DNA of 17,625 bases, from NCBI GenBank assembly GCA_036939975.1, contig JALLPB010001742.1:1-17625 (forward strand). The letters are read 5' to 3'. How positions within the stretch are numbered: the first letter of the stretch is position 1; every line of letters starts with the position of its first letter. Source of the DNA: Cyclostephanos tholiformis. Lineage: Eukaryota > Bacillariophyta > Thalassiosirophyceae > Thalassiosirales > Thalassiosiraceae. The notes under the pieces were generated by a model. It was not told where the DNA came from. It made no database searches and saw nothing but the letters and a program-made list of their open reading frames with translations. A program made the translations under genes and the position numbers. Of the stretch, positions 8,409 to 17,150 are shown one piece after another.

Positions 8409-10910
8409 CTAAGCATGTTCCTCAGTGCCATCCTTCTCATCTCCACTAGTGACGTTGAGAACTGCGTCAAGGCATGTCTCCTGTTTCCAAAGTGAGTTGT
8501 TCACATTACATTTCTCTGGATTTTTCCAGCACTGGAGTGTTGTGTGGTTCCATTTCTCGCAAATCTCACACCACATCTTCACTCTGCGTTTACGCTTCTT
8601 CTGTGATGATGCAGCGCCACGCTCCATCACGGTCATCTGCTTCTCTCGCTTCTTGCTTCGACCCCTCTTATTACCCACAGACCAGTCTGGGCAGTACCTA
8701 AATCGTTCATTCCGCCTGTATGTTGCTTTCACACTAGTAATGTTGATGTTGGTGTTCACCGCAATGTTCTCGGCATACTGAAGTTTCCATTGTGCCGTCG
8801 TCCAATAATGGGGCATCATGGCAGTTCGGGTGATCTCCTGAATGACACTTGACTTCTGCACAACAATCATATGTTTGCATGGTACTCCCTCTTTTGCGGG
8901 AAATCCACACGTGCATTTCCCAAAGTATGAGCCCTTGTATGGAACCTTGGGCAGTGTGACGTAGTACTCCTTTGAGCCTAAGCGGTTACTCTGCACAGTT
9001 ACAAAATAGTTATCCTCAATCTCGAGTAGGGCCTGTCTGAACTCCCGGACATTGACACTCTCATAGGCCGCTTCCATTAGGGATTGACCCTTTGGAGTTA
9101 GTACCATCTCTCGACTATGTGCCATTTTCTGCCACCACTGGAATCGTTCACCCTCCAGCTTGAGAAGTAGCATTGCCGCATTTAGAATATCCACAGCGGT
9201 TTTTTCACGCACAATAATATTTGCGCGATTCATGGATTCAACTCCAGACGATGCCGAACGACCATACATACAGATATCATCACCCATCGCGCAACGCGCA
9301 GCTGCAAATTGACGGTTATCATCTAGCTTTGTGAGGTAGTGGCGATCCTTCTCATATAACTCTTGCATGTGCTCTGACTTCATCCGCTGTATCTGATCCA
9401 TATTATTACAGTTACGAAGTATGTTATACAAGAACAATGCTGACTTTGGATTCTTGCCACTAGCACAACCACAATTCTTGATGATATTCTCCTTTCGGTG
9501 GAATGAGCAGTGGAAGTTAAAGGCAAAGGGAATACACTTACGGACAGCGTTTATGGAGCCCTTATCTTGATCCGTTAGTATTGTAACTTGCGGTCGATTA
9601 ATAGTTGGATGGACGCTCACGACAAATTCCCAGAAACGAGTCCAATTTTGCTGATCTTCATTTCCAAATAGGATGCCAAATGCAAGATTAATCATGTTGC
9701 CATTTGCCGTACTTGCATATGCTGAGAATAGTGTGTACTTTCCGAATGATGTGTGCGCTCCATCAGCTTGTATTACGTCTTGCATGTGATGGACCACATG
9801 TTTGCTCATTGATGGAACCACCAAAATACCTGACAGAAATTGATTCTCACATGGACCTCCATCAATTCCCAAAGCTTCCGAAATGAATCTAGAATTGTCT
9901 TCATTCCACTTCTTCCAAAATTTCTTTCTATCGTCAATCTCCAAAAATGGCTCCTTAGCTTTTTTACGCCGCTCGTGTTCTTCCTTCAACACTACCGTAC
10001 AAACACTTGCAAGAGTCTCGGTGCGGGTGTTGAAAATGAGCTTCACTTCGTGTCCAAGATTTCTAATTGCAGTGGCTACACCTTCTGCATATTGCACATT
10101 TTCTTCGGGGGTCCCGAATACAGCTTTCTTTGCAAGATCTCTCCCTTCTTGGAGAATGGAGTCAGTGATGTGGTGATCCTGGGCGTAAGGCCTGATAAGT
10201 CCGCGTAGTTGCTCGTATCCGACACCAGGATCCTGTTCAACAGTGCGCTTGATCATCGGGACTACCCACGCTGATGACAAAGGTGTATTTGTTGTGAAAT
10301 TTCTTTCAACAACAACATATTTTTCCGGAATCCTGTTTAAATTATCACCGTCCCGACAAATAATTTGGCGGCACTCCCATCCGTAACCTTCCCTAAAAGT
10401 ACCACTTGCATAGAATTCATATCCATAAACAATCAAGTTGGTACGATCAACTCGCGCCGCTTTAATGTTTATTCCACGACGAAGCGCTTCTTCCGCAATC
10501 CTCATCCACAGAATCTCCCTCGAGGGAAATATGTGCCCAATAACTAAACGATGGCGCTCAACTTTTTCCAAGGTTCGTAGATTTTCAGTAACATCCCCAA
10601 GATACTCCATTGGGGGGGTAGCGGTGTTATTTTTCTTGAGTCGATCACGACGCTGCGCATCTGTCCACGCCTTTCGTATTGTACGATGCTCCTTCTGGGC
10701 AAACGCTGCCATTTTAGCCGACATCTTTGAGTAATCTGGCTTTTGTGGACCACCAGGATGAGGCGGATGTCCACGTTGACCTCTTCCTTGTTCCTTGGGA
10801 AAGGAGGACCTGGAAGAGGAGGAGGAAGAACAAGGGGATAATGATGAAGACGATGATGAAAAGATTGCCCTCGCGCCCGCGGCCGTGGACGCGGCATGGG
10901 CGAGGACCAT
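8409..10910 (-). CDS. MULE (Mutator-like) transposase with SWIM and CCHC zinc modules, uninterrupted
   Basis: The protein has 833 residues from the ATG at 10908-10910; an in-frame TTG at 10923-10925 with a stop just upstream bounds it. The order is: a Ser-rich low-complexity N-terminus (about 15-40), a DNA-binding-like region, then the MULE DDE core with D383 (QADGAH), D447 (TDQDKGS), the C-x2-H signature C468/H471 (CSFH) and E558 (SGVESMNR). A SWIM zinc finger CxC...CxH lies at 666-680, basic nuclear-localisation-like clusters at 745-777, and a CCHC knuckle C-x2-C-x4-H-x4-C at 781-794. MULE transposases cut and paste DNA by binding terminal inverted repeats. Length and catalytic residues look complete and there is no nonsense codon, unlike the retroelements nearby. 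No terminal inverted repeats were found by eye, so an active element, a non-TIR MULE or a domesticated copy all remain possible. Confidence 0.92.
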   Translation of the reverse strand: MVLAHAASTAAGARAIFSSSSSSLSPCSSSSSSRSSFPKEQGRGQRGHPPHPGGPQKPDYSKMSAKMAAFAQKEHRTIRKAWTDAQRRDRLKKNNTATPPMEYLGDVTENLRTLEKVERHRLVIGHIFPSREILWMRIAEEALRRGINIKAARVDRTNLIVYGYEFYASGTFREGYGWECRQIICRDGDNLNRIPEKYVVVERNFTTNTPLSSAWVVPMIKRTVEQDPGVGYEQLRGLIRPYAQDHHITDSILQEGRDLAKKAVFGTPEENVQYAEGVATAIRNLGHEVKLIFNTRTETLASVCTVVLKEEHERRKKAKEPFLEIDDRKKFWKKWNEDNSRFISEALGIDGGPCENQFLSGILVVPSMSKHVVHHMQDVIQADGAHTSFGKYTLFSAYASTANGNMINLAFGILFGNEDQQNWTRFWEFVVSVHPTINRPQVTILTDQDKGSINAVRKCIPFAFNFHCSFHRKENIIKNCGCASGKNPKSALFLYNILRNCNNMDQIQRMKSEHMQELYEKDRHYLTKLDDNRQFAAARCAMGDDICMYGRSASSGVESMNRANIIVREKTAVDILNAAMLLLKLEGERFQWWQKMAHSREMVLTPKGQSLMEAAYESVNVREFRQALLEIEDNYFVTVQSNRLGSKEYYVTLPKVPYKGSYFGKCTCGFPAKEGVPCKHMIVVQKSSVIQEITRTAMMPHYWTTAQWKLQYAENIAVNTNINITSVKATYRRNERFRYCPDWSVGNKRGRSKKREKQMTVMERGAASSQKKRKRRVKMWCEICEKWNHTTLQCWKNPEKCNVNNSLWKQETCLDAVLNVTSGDEKDGTEEHA

Positions 10911-10925
10911 AATATGGTGGGTCAA

Positions 10926-11707
10926 GGGGGGTCGTACTTAATTTGGTATATGGTCTCTTTAAAGGCATGCAAGGGATTAGTAGTTGTTTTTACATTAACT
11001 GTTTTAGAGCTCAACTGTTAACTGCCTCTGGCAAGACCGTAGAAGCATTGGGGACGTCGACTGTGATGCTGATAGCGTCAGTAGTGATAACGACTTTGAT
11101 AGGGTCAATAGTGACTGGGACGTTGAGAGAGTAGATGGGTAAAGCGTGGAGGCTGTGGGCTGGTTTCCGCCCTCGCCTTAAACCGAGATGCCCAATACTC
11201 TATATGCATCCGTCGATGAGGGGGGATGAAGAAAGATGCGAAGATCGCAGTATAGGCGAGGACAGGGAGGAAAGAGGTCAAACTCTCGTTCGCCGGGGGG
11301 TGGCGAAGTAAAAGTGTGTAGACGAGGAGTCTTGAAGGATGCATGAAGTGTACAGAACGTCAGATTATGAAACGGTCGCGTCGATCTCCGTCGTCGATGC
11401 GGGGGGGGGGGGGGCATCGATGACCGGTGCGTCATCGTCGCCTAAGGAGGAGGAGAAGCAACCTCAGACGTCATGAAGGGAGAGAGAGAGGAAGCAATAA
11501 CAGCGATATCTATAAGTTTTCAACACTTAGTATTATGCCGTTGGTCAAAACATGGCATGATGGGCTTGAGTTCAAGACAGATAAGCGTGCTTGTAGCACT
11601 TCATACAGTCCACTTGGAGGAAGCCATGCTGGCATATCAGAGATGATGGCACGGCACAGTGCCTTACAGGAAGCAGAGATATGAGCTTTAGTCAGAGCAT
11701 TCGACAA
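10926..11707. other. Spacer between the FEA1-like gene and the transposase; no convincing gene
   Basis: Holds the upstream region of the transposase and the downstream region of the FEA1-like gene. Short frames occur (for example 10943-11134 and 11427-11684 on the plus strand, 11510-11707 on the minus strand) but none shows a known domain. A run of 14 G (11401-11414) lies between inverted-repeat arms. Bases 11040-11130 show a loose internal repetition (GTGATNCTGATAG / GTGATAACGACTTTGATAG). Confidence 0.5.
11401..11414 (+). repeat. G14 homopolymer flanked by inverted-repeat arms
   Basis: The run is preceded by TCGATGC and followed, sharing its last G, by GCATCGA, an exact reverse complement. 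On the transcribed minus strand of the FEA1-like gene it would be a C tract beyond the stop codon. Length may be an assembly estimate, as homopolymers of this size are error-prone. Confidence 0.8.
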
Positions 11708-13657
11708 TTAGAACTTAGGCTTCTTTGTAGGCCTCATGGTAGGAGCCTTGGTGATCCCCTGGTACACGCCAATGTCAGCGGCAGTGATCCCAAGATCGGA
11801 GTAGACACTGCCAAATGCGGTCCACACGGCGTGGTAATCTGTCAACGTGGCGCCAACCTTGGTGTTTTCGTAGATCGTGGAGGCAGCGGCGGAGTTAGAG
11901 GCAAACACACGAGGAAGGACGGCAGCCGCGAGCGTTGCGCACTTGGCTACGAGCCGCTCATTCCGTGAGATGGATAACTTGTAGGCGCATGACATGGTTC
12001 CCTGGATGAGTGGGATGTACCATTTCTTTGCAATCTCTTTTTGGGTAGAGACTGTGCCCTGACAGTTCCCTGCTAGGATCTTGTCCCTCCCTTCGGCGAG
12101 GAGTGGCCACGTGTCGAGGATTACCTTTGCAGTGCCCTTGATGCTATTGCCATCAGGGCCGCAAGTCTTCCATTCGGGACACTGATCATTGACAAAGTCA
12201 TACATCATGTTGCCGGTGCCAGGTTTGACTGCGTCCATGGATCCAGTGAAGAAGGCGGGACACTCGTCCTAAGGAGAAAAAGATGAGTTGTTCGAATAGA
12301 GATGAGTTTGCATAAAGTTAAGACCAAAGGCGTCGTGAACGAGTTCCTTACCCAAGCATGCAAAGTCTTCCAATACTGGTAGTTATTGAATCCTGCTTGC
12401 CCAGGGACTCCTTGGCCTGTAGCAGGTGTGCCATATTTACCACCACAGTATTTCTGAGTATGGTTCGCGCATTCGTTGATGGCGTACATGAATGTGTGCA
12501 AGACGACGATGCCCGTCTTGATGGCCTCCTCCTTTCCAATGAATCCCATGGCTGAGAAGTCGGCACCACCATTTGTGTAATTTGTTGAAGTTCCCGCGAA
12601 TGCGGCTTGAACCCACTCGTCGGCATATTGAGGCTTGCCGTAGTAGTCAAGTGCATATTTGGAGTCGGTGTGCAACTCGAAATTCGTTGAGAAATAACTC
12701 CTAATTCATCGAAGTATATCAAGGTCAATACAGAAAAGAGCGTGTTGCGATGTTATAGAATATCAGAAAGGAGAGCGATGAATTCACATGAATGACTCAC
12801 AGTGAACGAGGGTTCTTGTTAGCAGTCTGACGATTGTGACGTGATGACAGAAATGACGGGGGGGGGTCAGTAGATTATGATATAGTCTTTGTTCCATATA
12901 TATCTACTCACCAAGGGGTCGTATTCATACTGGTATACGAGCTTGGGATCATTGGACATCATCTTCACAAAACCTTTCGGAGCCAAGCACCCATTAAGGT
13001 TCATCTGGTCAGCTGTCAACGCTCCCACAGTACATGTCTGGTACGCCCCCTGGTGGTCGATCGCTGTGTAGCGGAGACCAATCTTGGTAGAATTCACAGC
13101 GTAATTATCGTAGGCATTGGCTGTTACTACCCTCCCCTGAGCGGTCTTGCCAAAAAATAGGTGGGCGTCCTTTCTCACCTCGAAGCCCAACGGTTCGGTG
13201 AGATTGATCGTCGCATAGGACCTCCGATGACCGCCCTCCATATAGATCCTCTTCGCTCGGGCGAAAGACTCGGCTGTTTTGACGGCGAGCAGCTCATCCA
13301 TCGCCTTCTTGTCGAGGTCAACTGACAGATGTTCTACCACCTGCATTTGAAATGGATCACATTCAAGAGCACATGGTGGTGAGAGGAAGTGGATGAATAC
13401 CGATTGGAACAAGCCACAGCACGCACTAGAGGACCGGATATTGATTGCACGAAGAATGCTTATCTAAAATAAGAGGTGAGACAGTGTCGAGGAAAAAGGA
13501 AATTTACCTGGGTAGTTGGTTGGTATCCAGCGATCAGACCGAAGACGGGATATCCATCGGCCGCGAGTGAGACGGGGTTGGGTGGTAAGGGCTTACTGTT
13601 GTTGGCACCCACAGTGGCCAGGGTGGCGAGTGCGATGATTGCGGTGGTGAGGTTCAT
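11708..13657 (-). CDS. Secreted FEA1/ISIP2A (phytotransferrin)-family protein, four exons
   Basis: Exons on the minus strand: 13657-13508, 13340-12912, 12675-12352, 12268-11708; introns of 167, 236 and 83 nt are GT-AG and all phase 0, giving 487 residues. Residues 1-18 are a signal peptide (cleavage after VGA). The family pattern is clear: VVEH..VDLD (51-60), IYMEGGHRRSYATI (82-95), YYGKPQYADEWV (204-215) followed by GGADFS and EEAIKTG (229-248), HAWDECPAFFTGSM spanning the exon 3-4 junction, then YIPLIQGT and AAAVLPR blocks. Ten cysteines and five N-glycosylation sequons (N19, N96, N133, N225, N264) suit a cell-surface protein. Family members bind ferric iron at the surface (FEA1 in green algae, ISIP2A in diatoms) and are induced by iron shortage. 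Unlike ISIP2A no C-terminal membrane helix is present; the tail is PTMRPTKKPKF. Iron binding itself is inferred from family membership. The first intron could be spliced differently, but the joined protein fits the family. Confidence 0.85.
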
Positions 13658-13701
13658 GTTTTCGACTTCTTGTGCTTCGAGATCAAAAAATTATGAAATG
13701 A

Positions 13702-14187
13702 GTGAGGTGCATATCATGTGCTAAGATTCATGACGATGAGATGCCCACCTGGATGATTTGTTGTGGTTGGCCGTTGAGAAATGGAGCATGTTCGTGCTGG
13801 CTTGAGGTCTTTGTCAAGCTTGTGGTGGGTACGTGCCTTCGCGTGCTTTTCTTCACCAGGATACTCTGTCCAGTGGCTTGGGACGTCCAATCACATGACA
13901 AATTTTGTTTAATATGTATCCAGTTTTCGTTCTAAAAAAGGTAATGTCAAAAGAGGCACGGCACAAGACACGAAGGGACAAGAAGTGAGGTGCCCGTCAT
14001 GTTCTAAGATTCATGAGGACAACATGCTCACTCTCTTGGATGATTTTATTTTTATTTTTGTGGTTTTCGCTTTTGAGAGAAATGGAGAATGTTTGAGCTC
14101 GTTATGGCATGTTGTGGTCTTAGTGAAGCTTGCAGTGGGTGCGTGCCTTTCATGACTTAGCAAGAATACTCCTTAGGCTGTGATTTT
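13702..14187. promoter_or_regulatory. Imperfect direct duplication in the upstream region of the FEA1-like gene
   Basis: Copy 1 (about 13702-13879) and copy 2 (about 13985-14185) share, in the same order, GTGAGGTGC, CTAAGATTCATGA, TGGATGATTT, TTGTGGTT, AGAAATGGAG, a GGTCTT..TGAAGCTTG-like block, GTGGGT.CGTGCCTT and an AATACT/GATACT end block. The spacing is about 283 bases. Copy 1 starts 45 bases upstream of the ATG at 13657, so the segment should contain promoter or 5' leader sequence. Confidence 0.8.
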
Positions 14188-14327
14188 GTTAGCTCGGAAA
14201 CAAATACACACAAATACATGACAACAGTCACAAACATTTTTTTTTGGATGGTGTCTTTTGTGTGGGTGCATGTTCCTCAGAGAGCACAGGAAATAAGACT
14301 GGTAAATCTAAAACCAGTAGAGTTCAG

Positions 14328-14417
14328 TCTCACAAGGTCTCTACAGTGATTTTGTGAGATGCGAGACAACCCATCTCGCAAAGCCTCGAGACAAGAAATC
14401 TCTCAAGTCTCTCACAA
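14328..14417. repeat. Cluster of stem-loops built on TCTCACAA / TGCGAGA arms
   Basis: TCTCACAA (14328-14335) pairs with TTGTGAGA (14352-14359); immediately after, TGCGAGA (14360-14366) pairs with TCTCGCA (14374-14380) across seven bases. TCTCACAA recurs at 14410-14417, so the second arm could pair with either copy. The cluster ends 11 bases before the copia LTR and next to the two N bases. Confidence 0.75.
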
Positions 14418-14422
14418 TGCTG

Positions 14423-14424
14423 NN
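14423..14424. other. Two ambiguous bases (NN)
   Basis: The only unresolved bases in the window fall 4 bases outside the left edge of the copia LTR, inside the position expected for its 5-bp target-site duplication. Confidence 0.95.
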
Positions 14425-14428
14425 GGTG

Positions 14429-14804
14429 TGATATTTGGAGAGCCACGCTCCAAAAGTGATTGCAATTGACCTATTTTCCCTTCTTTTAAAACTCTCTCAC
14501 CATAATAGCATTGGGTAAATAAATATTGATAATGATAAAATTACTAAAAGATGAATCTTCAATTTGGTAAATATTGAATGTTATAAGACTACTATTACAA
14601 TGTCATTATAAAAAAATTTTACATACTGCTGATTTAACCACCCCACACAGAACTTTTATCTCTCAATCAGTGTGCATGGTAATTCTACCTTTTTGGTAGA
14701 ATGAGTTCTTCTCAGTGTCCCATGAATCCCATGGTGTATGGGAATCAGAGGAAGGAGAATAGTGGCCATTAAGTTACTCTACTATCTACGTAACTACAAT
14801 ATCA
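14429..14804 (-). repeat. 3' LTR of the copia element (376 bp)
   Basis: The ends TGATATT (14429) and AATATCA (14804) are exact 7-bp inverted repeats beginning TG and ending CA, as LTRs do. The right end abuts the purine-rich tract of the element. Inside, ATTCTACC-TTTTT-GGTAGAAT (14682-14702) forms a perfect 8-bp stem, and CCCAT..ATGGG arms lie near 14737-14755. The 5' LTR is outside the window, so the pair cannot be compared. Confidence 0.85.
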
Positions 14805-14810
14805 CCCCTC
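14805..14810 (-). other. Polypurine tract adjoining the 3' LTR
   Basis: On the minus strand GAGGGG lies directly before the LTR's TGATATT, inside the longer TGGATTGTGAGGGG. Retrotransposons use such a tract to prime plus-strand DNA synthesis. It is short, which is common in copia elements. Confidence 0.6.
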
Positions 14811-16989
14811 ACAATCCACTGTGAAATAAACAACTAAACTGGGAAACAAGTGGATTGTAAAGCCCATGCTCCACCATGGGTATCCATGGGTGTCCAATGT
14901 AATCAGCCGGACCCGAGCTGCGGCCGCCATGATGGGGGTAGTGAATGAACGAGGAATAACTGATTCAACATTCATCGTTTGCTGCATATTAGCAATGATT
15001 GTGCGGTATACTGGCGAATATGCAGGAGGAATGTGACCGAGGAGAAAGTCCGCATGCCAATGAAAGAGAGTCATTTGCAGACTCTTCGTAAAGTGGTCAG
15101 AAATGTTGATGGAGGTGTCAATACATTCTAAAAGCATGAGGTCACATTCAACCCATTTGCTGAGAGCAAAATACTTGATGTCCATATGATGAATTCGAGG
15201 GGTGGGTTTTTGCGCATTAGCCATGGTGGTACAAGCATCATTATCCTCATAGAGCAGGGTGCAGGGTGGCTGCTTCCTGAGGAATGTTAAGATCCCACAT
15301 GATGCTTCGTATAAATGGGATCATCTTTCCTGTGTCATATGCAGACATGAATTCTGCCTCAGTTGAAGAGCCGGCAACCGTAGGTTGAAATTTTGTCTTA
15401 TATGCAATCATACCTCCGGCAAGGCAGATACATGAGCCTCCAAATGAGCATCTTGTTTTGATGCATGTAGCCCAATCAGAACAGCATAAGCATGCACGAT
15501 TGTGGCATTGTGTTCTGGACAATCATCAAGACAGAGGTCATTCTTGTTACTATTGACTGGAGGAAGAGGGCCTTCTTTGATATCAAGGTGTGGGGATAGT
15601 TGCCAATAATAGATGCCATTCTCCCGTGTTGAATGTAGGTATTTGAGAGCATGTTTTAAACCATGGTAGTGGATTTTGTGTGGACAGGAGTGGATTGTGA
15701 AAGTTTCATGCTCACGTATGCCACATCCGGATGACAGGTTGTCATAGCCCAAATCATTTTTCCCACACCAGCCCAATAACTTAGTTGCATTGATTTAGCC
15801 AATGTGGCATGTTCTTTTGGATCTGGGTCACCAATTGCCACATTGAAGTCATGCCACCAATTTGCATCTGATGGGAAAGGTGTTGGACGAGAGTTAGATG
15901 TGTACATTTGTTGCATCCACGTAGCTAAGTACTTCTCACTGATCTTGTCAATTAATGTGGTACACGTCAGCTTAATATAATCCCTAGTTTGATGAATGTT
16001 GACCCCATTAGACATGTCTAAGTGCCCTTGTCATTTAATAGGAATTTGCAGGTGATCATCTAACATGTCCATGAGAATATCCACAGTAGGAGCATCAATA
16101 GCAGCTATTGCAAAGTCATCAACTTGGCACATGAAGATCACCCAATTATTGTTGATCATACCAGTGTACAGACAGGGTTCATGTACCATCGGGGTAAGCC
16201 CAATATCCCGTAGGATGGCATCGGCATGCTTTTCCCACAGACAAGGGGATTCTGGCTGGCCCTGCATAGCCGACAAGATAGGTATGACATGACCCAGTGG
16301 AATTGGTGGGTATTTCAAATGCTCTGTCCACCAAGCATGAAAAGCGATATCCGGCCAAATGAAAAAGCCCTGTTTGAGCAGAGTAGCCTCAGCAAATGCA
16401 TTAGATACATCTACACCATAGACAATGAGACTCTCTGCCACTGCAACTCCGCAAAAGAGGCAAGCGCTAGTCTGATCAATGGAATTAGCATACATTTTGT
16501 CAAGAATGCAAACCTGGCCAGATCGAGTCAAACCATTACAGGTGCATCAGGCCTTCTTACAGCCATGGACTGCTTTAATACCATACAACCACAACAAATT
16601 AAAGACTATGTCATTAGAAGTAACGGCAACTGGTGGCCCAAACATCTTTTGTGCATCATATTGATCCAATTGGAGGAATTCTGAGTTCTGCCAGTTGACC
16701 CAGTCATCCTGACGTAACAGTTTGTCTCTTGTGAGTCACATCACTCTGGTGACTTAATTGAGGACATCCCCACAGTCCACTTTTTTGTATTAACTAACTT
16801 TCTGGAGAGCATCGGATATCGTAGCAAAATCCCAGCGATGGCTGAGTTGGTCATGCATAAGTTGAGTAAAAGGCGGTGATGAAATAACAGGGCAACCCTT
16901 AATAGAAATATCTTGCTGCAGTTCAGGTTGTGAGAGCAGGAGAGTGACCGACATGGAGTTCCGGTCAGAGCAATCTTTAAAAGCATGAT

Positions 16990-17150
16990 GTATCCTCCAC
17001 TGTGAAAACCGCTTTGTGGTCCACCTGAATAAGCCATGCACCCCGGAGATGTAAATGCCATTTATCCACCTTTGCACCAGGTGAGCTTGTGATCATGTTC
17101 CCAAGATAAACTCGCCCATTATGTTCGACTAATGCCAAACCTGCAGAACG
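16990..17150 (-). other. PDZ-like domain within the copia polyprotein
   Basis: The segment reads AGLALVEHNGRVYLGNMITS, then SPGAK, then a WLIQVDHKAVFTVED end and (after a one-base shift) HHAFKDC. This follows the PDZ order: GL.L carboxylate-binding-like strand, V..V strand, SPA/GAK turn, G..I..V.G hairpin and a (T/S)V.D helix start. It lies upstream of the RT. PDZ domains bind C-terminal peptides; a role here is unknown. Confidence 0.55.

Noticed and set aside
8378..10954. ACCATAT at 8378-8384 and its complement ATATGGT at 10948-10954 as MULE terminal inverted repeats
   Set aside because: Only 7 matching bases with weak extension; far shorter than MULE repeats and expected by chance.
11178..11435. 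85-codon Pro/Arg/His-rich minus-strand frame
   Set aside because: Low complexity arising from the G14 tract and GA-rich sequence; no start context or domain.
13341..13466. Extra internal exon between exons 1 and 2 of the FEA1-like gene (after the TTTTAG at about 13466)
   Set aside because: Direct joining of exon 1 to the GTGGTAGAAC acceptor keeps phase 0 and restores the family pattern; the extra piece adds nothing recognisable.
8008..14440. AAATATCACACC in the AT-rich spacer matching the complement of GGTGTGATATTT at the LTR edge
   Set aside because: A 12-base match in AT-rich sequence over 17 kb is expected by chance; flanks do not match.
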